DNA from: DATATJ01 sp963789075 | Lineage (GTDB): Bacteria; Acidobacteriota; Vicinamibacteria; Vicinamibacterales; CAVVIG01 | Assembly: GCA_963789075.1 (NCBI GenBank) | Contig: CAWBJQ010000011.1 | Location: 124,001-188,000 of the forward strand | Direction of reading: 5' to 3' | Length of the DNA: 64,000 nucleotides | Shown here: positions 1 through 10,151 of the stretch, one piece after another | How positions within the stretch are numbered: the first letter of the stretch is position 1 | How the letters are laid out: each line of letters begins with the position of its first letter | Notes under the pieces: model-generated | What the model was told of the DNA's origin: nothing | The model's input: only the letters and a program-made list of their open reading frames with translations | Database searches by the model: none | Made by a program: the position numbers and the translations under genes

Positions 1-1
1 G

Positions 2-1219
2 AAAGACGGCGCGCGTCAGGTTGGCACAGGGGCGCGGCATCGGCGCCTACGCCACGCGTTCGTCATCGCCGAAATCGCGCTGGCGGTTGTTCTGCTCGTC
101 GGCGCCGGCCTGATGCTGCGGAGCTTCCAGAACCTGCGAGACGTCAATCCCGGCTTCGACACGCACAACGTGCTGACGATGCGTGTGTCATTGCCGCTGG
201 CAAGGTACACCGACGACGCGGCGCGATTGCGCTTCTTCCGGAGAGCGGTGACGCGTATCGCCGACATTCCTGGCGTCCGCGCCGCCGGTGCGATCAGCTT
301 TCTCCCCTTCGCGGGTCTGGGTGCCGCGACAGACTTCACGATCGTCGGCCAGCCCCCGCCCGGTCCGGGACAAGAGTTCGTGGTCGACGTGAAGGTGTGC
401 GACAACGGCTTCTTCCGTGTGATGGACGTGCCGCTGCTGCGCGGACGCCTCTTCACCGATCGCGAGATGCAGGACGCGTCGCACGTCGTCGTGATCAACG
501 AGACGATGGCGCACGAGCTTTTCGAACATGTCGATCCGATCGGCCGGCAGCTTCGCATCGACATGATGTCGCCGATCACGCCGTCCGTCATCGTGGGCGT
601 CGTTGGCGACATCAAGAATGCCGACTTGACCGTCAAGTCGCGCGCGATGTCGTATTGGCCACATCCCGAGCTCGCCTACGGCGCGATGACGCTGACGGTG
701 CGGACCGCCGGCGATCCCCTCGCGCTGGCGCCTGCCGTCGAAGCGCAACTGCACGCGCTCGACAAGGACCAGCCGGTGTCCGACGTGAAGACGATGGATC
801 AGTGGATCGCGAAGTCGCTCGCGCAGACGCGTTTCAACTCGATGCTGCTGACGGTCTTCGCGGCGCTCGCGCTGCTGCTGGCGGCGATTGGCATCTACGG
901 CGTCATGTCGTATGCGGTGAGCCAGCGCACATCGGAGATCGGGATCCGGCTCGCGCTCGGCGCAGAGCAGCGCGACATTCTGCGGATGATTGTCGGCAAC
1001 GGCATCCGCCTCGCGCTGATCGGCTTGACCGCGGGCGGCGTCCTCGCGGCCGGCCTGCGTCGGACGCTGACGAGCCTGCTCTTTCAGACGCGCACGACCG
1101 ATCCTGTGACGTTCACGATCGTCGTCGCAGTGCTGGGCGCAGTTGCGGTGCTCGCCAGCTATCTGCCGGCGCGCCGCGCGTCGCGGATCGCTCCAGTCGA
1201 GGCCCTCAGGTATCAGTAA
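2..1219 (+). CDS. ADOP-family MacB-like permease, C-terminal part
   Basis: The frame is open from the left edge, so the N-terminus is missing. The visible part (about 405 residues) starts in a linker ending in a membrane segment (AEIALAVVLLVGAGLMLRSF). A periplasmic MacB core domain follows, then a C-terminal FtsX domain with several membrane helices and the typical ALALLLAAIGIYGVMSYAVS and RTSEIGIRLALGA stretches. This is the second half of an acidobacterial duplicated orphan permease, a family related to MacB/FtsX but lacking its own ATPase. The stop codon is followed immediately by the ATG of a second copy. Substrate cannot be told. Confidence 0.9.
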   Translation, partial: KDGARQVGTGARHRRLRHAFVIAEIALAVVLLVGAGLMLRSFQNLRDVNPGFDTHNVLTMRVSLPLARYTDDAARLRFFRRAVTRIADIPGVRAAGAISFLPFAGLGAATDFTIVGQPPPGPGQEFVVDVKVCDNGFFRVMDVPLLRGRLFTDREMQDASHVVVINETMAHELFEHVDPIGRQLRIDMMSPITPSVIVGVVGDIKNADLTVKSRAMSYWPHPELAYGAMTLTVRTAGDPLALAPAVEAQLHALDKDQPVSDVKTMDQWIAKSLAQTRFNSMLLTVFAALALLLAAIGIYGVMSYAVSQRTSEIGIRLALGAEQRDILRMIVGNGIRLALIGLTAGGVLAAGLRRTLTSLLFQTRTTDPVTFTIVVAVLGAVAVLASYLPARRASRIAPVEALRYQ

Positions 1220-3631
1220 ATGGAAGCGCTGTTTCAAGATTTGCGCTACGCGGGCCGGACGTTTCGCCGTGCACCAGGATTCGTGTTGCTCGCGATCGTG
1301 ACGATCGCGGTCGGCGTCGGCGCCAACGCTGCGATCTTCAGCATCGTCAATGCCGTGCTGCTGCGGCCGCTGCCCTTTCCGGAAGCCGACAAGCTGGTGC
1401 TGGTGTCGGGTGCGGACGTCAAGACCAGGCAGGTGTTTGGCGACGCCACGCCGGCGAACTTTCTGGACTGGCGCGCTCGCAACCACACGTTTGCCGCCAT
1501 CGCCGCTGTGCGCGGCGCACCGCTCACGTTCACCGCGGGCGACCACCCGGAGCAGGTCGCCGGCGCGATGGTGAGCGCGAACTACTTCGACGTCCTCGGC
1601 GTGAAGCCGGCGCTCGGGCGCACGTTTCAGCCGTCCGACGAACATCCGGGGGCGCCGCGCGTGCTGATCCTCGGCGACGGCTTCTGGCGCCAGAAGTTCG
1701 GCGGCCGTCCGGACATCATCGGCCAGACGGTGCGCGTCGACGACGAAACCGCCACGATCGTCGGCGTGATGCCGCCGAAGATCGATTATCCGGACAAGGC
1801 ACAAGCGTGGGTCCTCCCGCACTGGGCGGTCCCAGACGATCCCACTCTACCGCCGACAACCGACCCCTCCGCCGAGCGCGGCCACGGCTACTTTCAGGCG
1901 ATCGCGCGGATCAAGCACGGCGTCAGCGCTGAGCGCGCGCAAGCCGACATGGATGCCGTTGCGCTCGCGCTCGCGCACGATTATCCCGACGACAATCAGG
2001 ATATGGGCGTCAGCCTGACGCCGCTTCGTGACGATCTCGTCTCGGACGTCCGCCCGACCATCGTCCTGCTGTTCGCCGCTGTCGGGCTATTGCTGATGAT
2101 CGCCACGGCGAATGTGTCCGGCCTGCTGATCGCACGCGCGACCGCGCGCCACCAGGAGATGGCCGTGCGCGTCGCACTTGGAGCCACGCGGAGGCGCATC
2201 CTCGCACAGTTGTTGACCGAGAGCGTCGTGCTTGCGGTGGCCGGCGGCGCGTGTGGCGTGCTGCTCGCGATGTGGCTGATCGGACCGCTCGTTGCCCTCA
2301 GCCCGTCGGATCTCGGCGACGTCAGCATCGACAGCCGCGTTCTGCTCTTCGGGTTGGCCGTGTCGACTGTAGCAGGCCTGCTGTTCGGCCTGGCACCAGC
2401 GCGGCAACTGAGCGACCTGCGCCTGAACGACGATCTCAAGACTTCCGCCCGCGGCAGTACCGGCGCACGGCAGCGCCGCGTCCGCGGTGCTCTCGTGGCC
2501 GCGGAGATCGCACTCTCGCTGGTGCTGCTCGTTGGCGCGGGCCTCACGATCAAGAGCTTCGTCCGCCTCCAGCACGTCTCCACCGGTTTCGATCCAGACA
2601 ACCTGTTGACGATCGGCGTGACGCCGCCGCCAGGCCGCTACGACGATCCCGCGAGGAAAGGCGACTTCTACGAGCACACGCTCGAGGGACTGCGCGCGAT
2701 TCCAGGCGTGAAGCTCGCCGGCGCCACCAGCCGTCTGCCGCTGCGGCCGGGCAACAGTGTGCGCGGGCTGTCAGTGCCGGGCCTTCCCCCGAACACGCCG
2801 ACCGACGCCGACTATCGCACGGCGTCGCCAGGCTATTTCGAGACGATGGGCATCACGCTCTTGAGCGGACGCACGTTCGAGGCCGGCGACCGCGACGGCC
2901 GCACGCTAGTCGCCGTCGTGAGCGCCTCCCTTGCGCAGCGTTTCTGGCCGGCCCGCGATCCGATTGGCCAACACTTCGCGATCGACGATCGTCCGATCAC
3001 CGTCGTCGGCGTCGTGAACGACGTCCATTCGGCGTCGCTCGAGACGACGCCGCACCCCACCGTCTACGTGCCGTACCGGCAGCAGCCATTTCCGTTCATG
3101 ACATTCGTGATGCGCACCACGATGCCCGCGTCGGCCATAAGCGCCGCGATCCGCGAGGTGATTTGGCGGGTGGACAAGGATCAGCCTGTAGGCGCCGTCC
3201 GGACGATGGACCAGGAGCTGGCCAACTCGCTGACACGGCGACGCTTCGGCGTGACGCTGCTGGCTGGGTTCGGTGTGATAGCCGTGACGCTGGCTGCCGT
3301 CGGGCTCTACGGCGTCCTGGCGTTCATCGTCGCGCAGCGCAAACGCGAGATCGGCGTGCGCATGGCGCTCGGCGCGAGCCCCCGCAACGTGATCGCGGAC
3401 GTCCTGGGTCAGGGATTGCGGCTCGCCGGTGTGGGCGTCGCCATCGGTATCGTGCTGGCGCTGGCGGCGACCCGCCTGCTCTCATCGATGCTGTACGGCA
3501 CCAGCGCCACCGATGTCGCAACCTTCGTGACGGTCTCGCTCCTGCTCATCGTCATCGCCGTGGCGGCGAGTCTGGTGCCCGCGCTCCGCGCGAGCCGCGT
3601 CGATCCGCTGATCGCCCTGCGCGAGGATTAA
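1220..3631 (+). CDS. ADOP-family MacB-like permease
   Basis: Intact 803-residue permease with the full duplicated layout. It has an N-terminal membrane helix (residues 18-40, VLLAIVTIAVGVGANAAIFS), periplasmic core domain 1, FtsX domain 1 (about 280-400), a linker helix near 430, core domain 2, and FtsX domain 2 (about 680-795). The opening MEALFQDLRYAGRTFRRAPGF is the usual ADOP start. It directly abuts the upstream paralogue, so the two are probably cotranscribed. No ATP-binding gene is adjacent. Likely an inner-membrane export or lipid/peptide transport component; substrate unknown. Confidence 0.93.
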   Translation: MEALFQDLRYAGRTFRRAPGFVLLAIVTIAVGVGANAAIFSIVNAVLLRPLPFPEADKLVLVSGADVKTRQVFGDATPANFLDWRARNHTFAAIAAVRGAPLTFTAGDHPEQVAGAMVSANYFDVLGVKPALGRTFQPSDEHPGAPRVLILGDGFWRQKFGGRPDIIGQTVRVDDETATIVGVMPPKIDYPDKAQAWVLPHWAVPDDPTLPPTTDPSAERGHGYFQAIARIKHGVSAERAQADMDAVALALAHDYPDDNQDMGVSLTPLRDDLVSDVRPTIVLLFAAVGLLLMIATANVSGLLIARATARHQEMAVRVALGATRRRILAQLLTESVVLAVAGGACGVLLAMWLIGPLVALSPSDLGDVSIDSRVLLFGLAVSTVAGLLFGLAPARQLSDLRLNDDLKTSARGSTGARQRRVRGALVAAEIALSLVLLVGAGLTIKSFVRLQHVSTGFDPDNLLTIGVTPPPGRYDDPARKGDFYEHTLEGLRAIPGVKLAGATSRLPLRPGNSVRGLSVPGLPPNTPTDADYRTASPGYFETMGITLLSGRTFEAGDRDGRTLVAVVSASLAQRFWPARDPIGQHFAIDDRPITVVGVVNDVHSASLETTPHPTVYVPYRQQPFPFMTFVMRTTMPASAISAAIREVIWRVDKDQPVGAVRTMDQELANSLTRRRFGVTLLAGFGVIAVTLAAVGLYGVLAFIVAQRKREIGVRMALGASPRNVIADVLGQGLRLAGVGVAIGIVLALAATRLLSSMLYGTSATDVATFVTVSLLLIVIAVAASLVPALRASRVDPLIALRED

Positions 3632-3729
3632 CCACGATCAACGCAGAAACCGCGGAGATCGGAGAGATTGAGTTTTGCTGGATCTCGGCGTGTTCTGCGC
3701 GGTCTACGTTGTCCGTTGTGTCTGTGCGT
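3630..3729. repeat. Intergenic inverted repeat, 9-nt periodic CGCAGA family
   Basis: Directly after the TAA of the permease the sequence reads CGATCAACGCAGAAACCGC and continues in 9-nt steps of xCGCAGAxx type. About 20 bases later the reverse complement pattern appears (TGTTCTGCGCGGTCTACGTT). The two arms can form a long imperfect hairpin. The same consensus flanks the GxxExxY gene at 36.2-36.8 kb and forms another gene-free copy at 39.6 kb. Confidence 0.75.
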
Positions 3730-4125
3730 CTATGGACCCGTCAGAAACGGCGACTCGATGAATTTGCCGTCTACAAATCGGAAAATCCGGATCTGCGCAC
3801 GCTCAGGCGCCGGACTGACGATCAGATACAAGTGATCGGGATACGACGCCTCGGAGAGATCCGTCACCGACGGCGCAGGCGGCGAATGTGGATGCGAATG
3901 GTAGAAGCCGAGCACCGCGCGCCCGCGCTCGCGCGCCTCGCGTCTCGCGGCGATGTGCGCCGCCGGCTCGATCATGAACCGGTTCGGATCCTCCGAGGCG
4001 TTCGGCGTCCGTACCGCCTCGACGATCGCCGCGTCCACGCCGAGCAGCAGGCCGCAGCATTCGGCCGGGAGCGCCTCGCGGGCGTGATCGATGATGGCGT
4101 CGAGCGCGGCGCGGGCGATGCGAAC
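3730..4125 (-). CDS. JAMM/MPN-domain metallopeptidase
   Basis: About 130 residues. The JAMM zinc motif is complete: an upstream Glu in PAECCGLLLG, then HSHPHSPPAPSVTD, which fits HSHPx5PSxxD. This is the Mov34/MPN/PAD-1 isopeptidase fold; small bacterial members cleave sulfur-carrier or ubiquitin-like tails, but no such partner gene is next to it. Homology-like sequence extends upstream to about 4125, yet no ATG, GTG or TTG is in frame there; the first GTG would cut off the conserved N-terminus. Either a rare start or a base error is present. The gene begins just past the thiolase stop. Confidence 0.8.
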   Translation of the reverse strand, partial: VRIARAALDAIIDHAREALPAECCGLLLGVDAAIVEAVRTPNASEDPNRFMIEPAAHIAARREARERGRAVLGFYHSHPHSPPAPSVTDLSEASYPDHLYLIVSPAPERAQIRIFRFVDGKFIESPFLTGP

Positions 4126-4127
4126 CG

Positions 4128-5328
4128 CTATAAGGCCTCGACGGCCATCGCGATGCCCATGCCGCCGCCGATGCAGAGCGACGCGACGCCGTAGCGCAGT
4201 TTGCGCGCCCGCAGCGCGTGCACCAGCGTCGTCAGCACGCGCGCGCCGCTCGCGCCGATCGGATGGCCGAGCGCGATCGCGCCGCCGTGGACGTTGACCT
4301 TCGCCGGATCGACGCCCGAGCTCGCGCGACCACGGCGACCGACTGCGCGGCGAAGGCTTCGTTCAGCTCGAAGAGATCGATGTCGTCCGAGCGGCAGGTC
4401 CGCGCGATCGAGCACTTTGCGCACGGCAGGCACCGGGCCCATGCCCATGATCATCGGATCGACACCGGTCGACGCGTACGCCAGAATCCGCGCGAGCGGC
4501 GGCGTCCCGATCGTGCGCGCCTTCTCGCCGCGTCGCGACGACGAGCGCCGCCGCGCCGTCGTTGATGCCCGAGGCGTTGCCGGCGGTGACGGTGCCGTCC
4601 TTCTTGAACGCCGGCTTCAGCGCCGCGAGCTTCTCGGCGGTCGTGCCCGGCCGCGGATATTCGTCGGTCGTCGACGCGCACCGGATCGCCCTTCTTCTGC
4701 GGGATCGGCACGGGCACGATCTCCGCCTTGAAAGCTGCCGCCTGCGATGCGCGCTCGGCCGCGCGTGCCTGGCTCTCGGCGGCAGAACGCGTCCTGATCG
4801 GCGCGCGACACCTCGTAGCGGCTCGCGACTTCTTCGGCCGTGATCCCCATGTGGCACGCGTTGATCGCGCACGTCAGCCCTTCGCCGATCATCGAGTCGA
4901 TCGCCTCGGCGTTGCCCATGCGGTAGCCCCAGCGCGCGCCCTTCAGCAGATACGGCGCGTTCGACATCGACTCGGTGCCGCCGGCGACCACCGTGTCGAC
5001 GTAGCCGACGCGGATCGCCTCGACGGCGTGCACGACCGCCTGCAGGCCGGAGCCGCAGACGCGATTGACCGTCTCGCCGGCACGTCGACCGGCAGGCCGG
5101 CCTTGAGCGCCGCCTGCCGCGCGACGTTCATGCCGGCGCCGGCCTGGAGCACGCAGCCCATGATCACGTCGCCGACGTCGGCCGGCTTCACGCCCGCGCG
5201 CGCGATCGCTTCGCGAATGACGATGGCGCCGAGATCGACCGCCGACACGTCCTTGAACGCGCCGCCGAACGCGCCGATCGGCGTGCGGCAGGCGCTCAGA
5301 ATGACGGCCTCGAAGTCTTCTGGTTCAT
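4128..5328 (-). CDS. atoB: Acetyl-CoA acetyltransferase (thiolase), frameshifted
   Basis: Thiolase condensing or cleaving acetoacetyl-CoA. Recognisable blocks in order: AVILSACRTPIGAFGGAFKD at the N-terminus, the VVAGGTESMSNAPYLL region, and the C-terminal active-site stretch VNVHGGAIALGHPIGASGAR followed by LCIGGGMGIAMAVEAL. The blocks lie in different frames, with at least four net shifts, e.g. just after the ATG (probably AAGGAC read as AAGAC) and in a GCGCGAG stretch near 4325. The start ATG at 5328 sits at the end of the upstream CoA-transferase gene. With that pair it forms an acetoacetate activation/thiolysis operon. Confidence 0.85.
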
Positions 5329-5985
5329 GCCGAAGGTTCCCACTGCCGAAGGAACGATCAGGCGCGGCACCGGTCGCCGCCTGTGACGGCGCTCGACGGT
5401 CGTGTCCGGCGCGATCTCGCTGAGCACGAGGCCGTCCGGCGTCACGTCGATCACCGCCAGCTCGGTGACGATCAGGTTGACGACCTTCAGGCCGGTGAAC
5501 GGCAGCGTGCAGCGCTTCGAGGATCTTGTGGCCGCCCTCGCGCGTCGTGTGCTCCATCGCGATGATGACGCTCTTGGCGCCGGCGACGAGATCCATCGCG
5601 CCGCCCATGCCCTTCACCATCTTGCCCGGAATCATCCAGTTGGCGAGGTTGCCCTCGCTCGTCGACCTGCAGCGCGCCGAGCACGGTGAGGTCGATGTGG
5701 CCGCCGCGCACCATCGCGAACGAGTCGGCGCTGCTGAAGTAGCGAGCAGCCGGGCGTCTCGGTGACGGTTTCCTTGCCGGCGTTGATCAGATCCGGATCG
5801 ACCTCGTCGTCGCGCGGATACGGTCCGACGCCGAGCATGCCGTTCTCCGAATGCAGCGTGATGTCGATGCCCGGCGGCACGTGGTTGGCCACGAGCGTCG
5901 GCATGCCGATGCCGAGGTTCACGTAGTCGCCGTCCTTCAGCTCCCGCGCGACGCGCTTGACGATTCGCTCTCGCAGGTACGTCGA
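5329..5985 (-). CDS. scoB: 3-oxoacid CoA-transferase subunit B, frameshifted
   Basis: The beta subunit transfers CoA from succinyl-CoA to acetoacetate. The N-terminal KRVARELKDGDYVNLGIGMP, the catalytic-Glu region ITLHSENGMLGVGPYP, the block NLANWMIPGKMVKGMGGAMD, and LPFTGLKVVNLIVTELAVID are all recognisable but in several frames. No ATG precedes KRVAREL in frame; ACG stands where ATG may be expected, and a TGA lies just upstream. The 3' boundary near the thiolase ATG is also approximate. Order with scoA and thiolase matches typical ketone-body operons. Confidence 0.82.
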
Positions 5986-6687
5986 GCGTCAGTCTTGACT
6001 GCACCGTCCGCTTCTCGATGCGCTTCTCGTAGCGGGCGCCCTGGAGGATGTGCTGCACGAAGATGCCCGGCGTGACCACGTGATCGGGATCGATCTCGCC
6101 CGGCTCGACCAGCTGTTCGACTTCGGCGATCGTGACGCTCGCCGCGGTGGCCATCACCGGATTGAAGTTGCGCGCGGTCCGGCGATACACGAGATTGCCG
6201 ACGCGATCGCCCTTCCACGCCTTGACGAACGCGAAGTCGGCGTGCAGCGGCGCCTCGAGCACGTAGGGCTTGCCGTCGATCACTCGCGTCTCCTTGCCTT
6301 CGGCGACGATCGTGCCGTAGCCGGTCGGCGTGAAGAACCCGCCGATGCCGGCGCCGGCCGCGCGGATGCGTTCGGCGAACGTGCCCTGCGGCACGAGCTC
6401 GACTTCGAGCTCGCCGCCCAGGAACTGCCGCTCGAATTCCTTGTTCTCGCCGACGTAGGTCGACGATCATCTTCGTGACCTGGCGCGATCGCGAGCAGGA
6501 TGCCGATGCCGAAATCGTCGACGCCGGCGTTGTTGCTGATGACGGTGAGCTGCTTGGTGCCGCGCGCGTGAAGCGCCAGGATCAGATTTTCGGGAATGCC
6601 GCACAGTCCGAAGCCGCCGATGAGGATGCTCGCCCCGTCTGGGATGAGCGCGACGGCGTCGTCCGCGCCGGCCAGCACTTTGTCCAT
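5986..6687 (-). CDS. scoA: 3-oxoacid CoA-transferase subunit A, frameshifted
   Basis: Alpha subunit of the same enzyme. The start MDKVLAGADDAVALIPDGAS and the glycine-rich GGFGLCGIPENLI match family N-termini, so the ATG at 6687 is preferred over one 18 bases upstream. Later blocks TPTGYGTIVAEGKETRVIDG, NPVMATAASVTIAEVEQLVE and GIFVQHILQGARYEKRIEKR are clear. Two shifts occur near 6470-6490. The first gene of the acetoacetate operon; no promoter could be defined in the 75-base spacer upstream. Confidence 0.85.
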
Positions 6688-6763
6688 ACCATCATGGTAC
6701 GTCAAGACGGGTTTTCGCTGACGATGCGCGGGTGCGGTCCGCCGTGTGAGCCCTCGCGGCGCG

Positions 6764-9251
6764 CTATCGCTGCGCGGTGCTTGGCGTTCCCGTCGGCTGC
6801 ATCATCAGGATCTTCTCGGTGACCGACTCCACCTTTGGACGTGAATAGAAGATCGGGAAGTATTTGCCTCGCGACCACAGCTCGAAGAGATCGCGGTAAT
6901 GCGGGCTGTCGGGATCGCCAGACTGCCCGGGGTTGTTCAGGGCCACCGAGCTGTCCCAGTCCTCGAGGTCAGCGACAATCTTCAGCGACCCGCCGGAGGC
7001 CTGGTTGTCGCTGCCGCCCGTGGCGTCCACCGTGTAGCTGTCGCCGCCGCGCGGCATCGGTCCCACGTCCAGCTTCGCGCGGATCTCAGGCTTCACCGCC
7101 GCGCTGAGCATGTGGTGAATGAGCGCGTAGTGATATTTCTCCTGTCCGTACTGCCAGTGGCTCATGTCGGGTCCGAGCTTGTTCGTGAGCTCGGCGACCG
7201 CCTGCTCCAGGCTCGACACGAGTATCTTGTTGCGGCCCGCGATCGGATCGGCACCGAAATGGCCATCTGGCGCGTTCATCCAGGCGACGGTCTTCTTCAT
7301 GCCGATGCTGCCGAAGACGTCGCGCGCCTCCGGCGGCACGAGCAGATCGCGCATATTGGCGAGCACGCGCCGCTGCCACATCTCGTAGATGCCGGCCGCG
7401 ACCGAGTCCTTGTCGAGCACGTCGTTCCACTCGAGCAGCAGCGCCCGCGCTTTCGCGACGGTCGGGTCCGCCAGCGGCACGTCGCGTAGCAGCGGGACGA
7501 GTGCACGCGCCGGGATCGACAGGTTGTCGTTCTGCAACTGCATCATGTCGGCCACCGTCTCCAGTCGGCCGGACGCCAGGACTTCGCTGATGCGCGACAC
7601 GCGAAACGGGTCGGTGCCCGTGTGATGCTGCGCGTCTGGGTACGGGTAGCCGGGCGGGAACAGATAGTTGTTCGCCGTGGCCCAATAGCCTTTCGGAGGA
7701 TTCATGACATGCGGCAGCGCCTTGATCGGCAGATAGCCGTCCCATTCGTACCGGCCGTCGCCGGGCACGGGCACCATGCCGCTGAAGTTGTGGCGAATCG
7801 GCGTGATCGCCACCGCCTGGTAGCCGATCGTGCCGCTGACGTCGGCCCAGATCATGTTCTCCGCCGGAATGCGGCTGTAGCTGCACGCCTCGCGGAACTC
7901 GTCCCAGCGTCGTCGCCTGATCCATGCGCAGGCTGGCGAGGTACGGCGCCGCGCCGATTTCCATCCACGCCGCGCGCAGCGCGTAGGCCTTGTGATGAGC
8001 CTTGTCTTCGTACAGCACTGGACCGTGGCGCGTGTACTTCAGGTCGACCGCGACCGGCGCCTCGCCTTTCACCGCGATGGAATCCTTCACGATCCGCATG
8101 TCTTCCCACGCGCCGCGGTATCTGTACTGATTGGCGTTGGCGGGATTCGTGTCGTACACGTAGAGGTCCTCGCCGTCCGTTCCGAAGATCGTCAGGCCCC
8201 ACGCGCCATGCTCGTTGTGGCCAATCGAGACGCCGGGCAGCATCGGCTCGCCGCCGCCGATCACGTTCCACCCGGGCGCAACCAGATGCGACCAGTACCG
8301 CAGTGACGGAGCTTCCTGCACGCGGTGCGGATCGTTCATCAGGAGCGGATACCCGCTCTGCGTCAACGCGCCGCTGACCACCCAGTTGTTGCTGCCGATA
8401 TCCTCCTGCCGTGCGCTCAGATCGACGGCGGATGGTCCGAGGTCTGCGTCGAGGTCCCCGGCGCGTGCCGGCTGACCGCGATACTCCGCCACCAGTTCGT
8501 CGGGCGTGAATCGGATCGGCTGGCGGAACGCGTTGTACAGCTCGAGAATGTTGCGGTTGATGAGCGACAGGTCGATCGACGCATCGACATCGAGCTTGGG
8601 ATCTCCGCCGTAGAATTCGGAGAGATCCTTCACCGCGTCGACGCCCATGACGCGCACCGCCTGCGCCATGTTGACTTCCTGCGTGATGTTCCCGAGCAGC
8701 CCGTTGTGCCGCGAGATGACGTCGGCCGGGGTCCACTTCTCCGGCGTGATGCCGAGGATCTTGAAATCGAGCGGGAGATCGTTCGGCTTGCGCCTGGCCT
8801 CTTCGACCGCCGCGTTGATCCCGTCCACGAAGGCGGTGACGATCGCTTCGCCGTGGGGGTGATACCAGTTCAGCTCAGCCTTCAGATCGCCGCGGAACAT
8901 GTGCAGCCTGGTGCCGATGTCGCGCTTCAGCTCCTTGCGCCCGAGAATGGCCGCCACCGTTCCCGTCGCCTGCCGCCGCCAGATTTCGAACTGAAACAGC
9001 CGATCCTTCGCGGCGTTATACCCCTGCGCGAAGAACAGATCGTGCTCGCTCCTGGCGTAGATGTGATTGATGCCCCAACGGTCTCGCAGGACTTCCACCG
9101 GCTGGCTCAGGCCGCTCAGACGCAGCGTCTCGGATGGCGCGGCGGGTTTGTCCCGCGCGGCCGCGGCTGCGGGTGTGGTCTGCGCATGGGCGCTCAGGGG
9201 CGCGCATGCCAGGATGACGGCCAGCATTCGAATACGGCGCGATGTCAGCAT
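6764..9251 (-). CDS. Penicillin acylase family protein (secreted Ntn hydrolase), frameshifted once
   Basis: About 825 residues. A Sec signal (MLTSRRIRMLAVILACAPLS) precedes an alpha chain with SEHDLFFAQGYNAAKDRLFQ. The beta chain begins at the autoproteolytic Gly-Ser in DIGSNNWVVSGALTQ, with Ser as nucleophile, followed by NDPH and HNEHGAWGLT. One extra C near 7908 breaks the frame in the beta chain; past it the sequence resumes at ENMIWADVSGTIGYQAVA and runs to the normal end. Members cleave beta-lactam side chains, acyl-homoserine lactones or other amides, and the substrate is open here. It lies immediately downstream of the TAXI-kinase-regulator operon and has its own apparent promoter. 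Confidence 0.9.
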
Positions 9252-9388
9252 GTGTCCTCGTCCTCTTCATCTGTGTGCCATCGCGCGGCGACCGTGACGC
9301 GGCGTGGCGTGGCCATGATGTCCTTCACATCTGCGGATGCAAGCGCGCGCTGACGGCAGGCCGAGAACGGCGCCGGGATCGGCAGCTG

Positions 9389-9439
9389 TGTCGCAGACTA
9401 TACGGGGGCCGTCCTGGGAGTTTGTCGCAACTTGTCGCA
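9389..9439 (-). promoter_or_regulatory. Probable OmpR-type operator and promoter of the acylase gene
   Basis: Two TTGTCGCA octamers start exactly 10 bases apart (9422 and 9432). One helical turn is the spacing used by OmpR/PhoB winged-helix dimers. A third TGTCGCAG is at 9389. On the minus strand a good -10 box TATAGT covers 9397-9402, with the octamers 20-37 bases upstream of it in place of a recognisable -35. This is the layout of an activator-dependent promoter reading toward the acylase start at 9251. The adjacent regulator gene ends 7 bases away. Binding is inferred. Confidence 0.5.
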
Positions 9440-9445
9440 GGGCGA

Positions 9446-10151
9446 CTATGCGCCCACGTCGATCGAGCTCGCGCCTTCCGGGGTGAGACAGTACCCGTCG
9501 CCGTGAACGGTGTGGATGAACTTCGGATGGTGTGCGTCGGGCTCGATCTTCTTCCGCAGCCTGGCAATGGCGTGATCGACGGATCGCGTCCACGGCGTCT
9601 CGAGATAGCCCCACACGTCCCGGAGCAGCTCGTTCCGAAACACGACCCGCTCGGGACGCTCCGCGAGGTAGTGCAGCAGCTCGAATTCGCGGTGGGTCAG
9701 ATGCAGGATCCGCTCGCCGTCAGTGGCGACCCGCGTCCGGAAATCGATCACCGCCCGGCCCAGCGTGAGCCGCTCGATCGTAGGGCCGCGCGCGGCGCAG
9801 GACCGCATACACGCGCGCCAGCAGCTCCTCGAGATCGAAGGGCTTCGTCACGTAGTCGTCGGCCCCGACGTTGAGGCCGCGTAGCTTGTCGGCCTTCTGT
9901 CCCTTGGCCGTCAGCATGATGATCGGTGTGCGTCCGCCCTGGCGCAGCACTCCGCACAAATCGAAGCCGCTCATCGGCCCCGGCAGGATGACGTCGAGCA
10001 GGATCAAGTCCGGCGCGAACGCTCGTGCCCGGCCGAGCACGTCGCTGCTGACCGCGACCCACTCGACCTCGAAGCCTTCGAATTCGAAGTTGTCCCGCAG
10101 CACGCGGGCCAGGGCGGCGTCGTCTTCGACGATCAGCACGCGCTTTTTCAT
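9446..10151 (-). CDS. OmpR-family response regulator, frameshifted once
   Basis: Receiver domain: VLIVEDDAALARVLRDNFE, phosphoacceptor Asp in LILLDVILPG (about residue 53), LTAKG, and Lys in DDYVTKPFDLEEL. The C-terminal winged helix follows (LTHREFELLHYLAERPERVV, then WGYLETPWTRSVDHAIARLR and FIHTVHGDGYCLT). A single shift near 9785 in the linker separates the two; everything else is intact. The ATG overlaps the kinase stop as ATGA, so both are coexpressed. It probably acts at the 10-base direct repeats just downstream of its own gene. Confidence 0.92.

Noticed and set aside
188..1822. A 544-codon minus-strand frame opposite the permeases
   Set aside because: Arg/His-rich antisense shadow of the ADOP genes, with no motifs; typical of high-GC DNA.
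5383..6478. Plus-strand frames over the CoA-transferase genes
   Set aside because: No family motifs; the minus strand holds clear ScoA/ScoB blocks.
6764..9251. Acylase as a pseudogene
   Set aside because: One extra base near 7908 is the only defect, and the sequence after it is fully conserved, in a region rich in similar errors.
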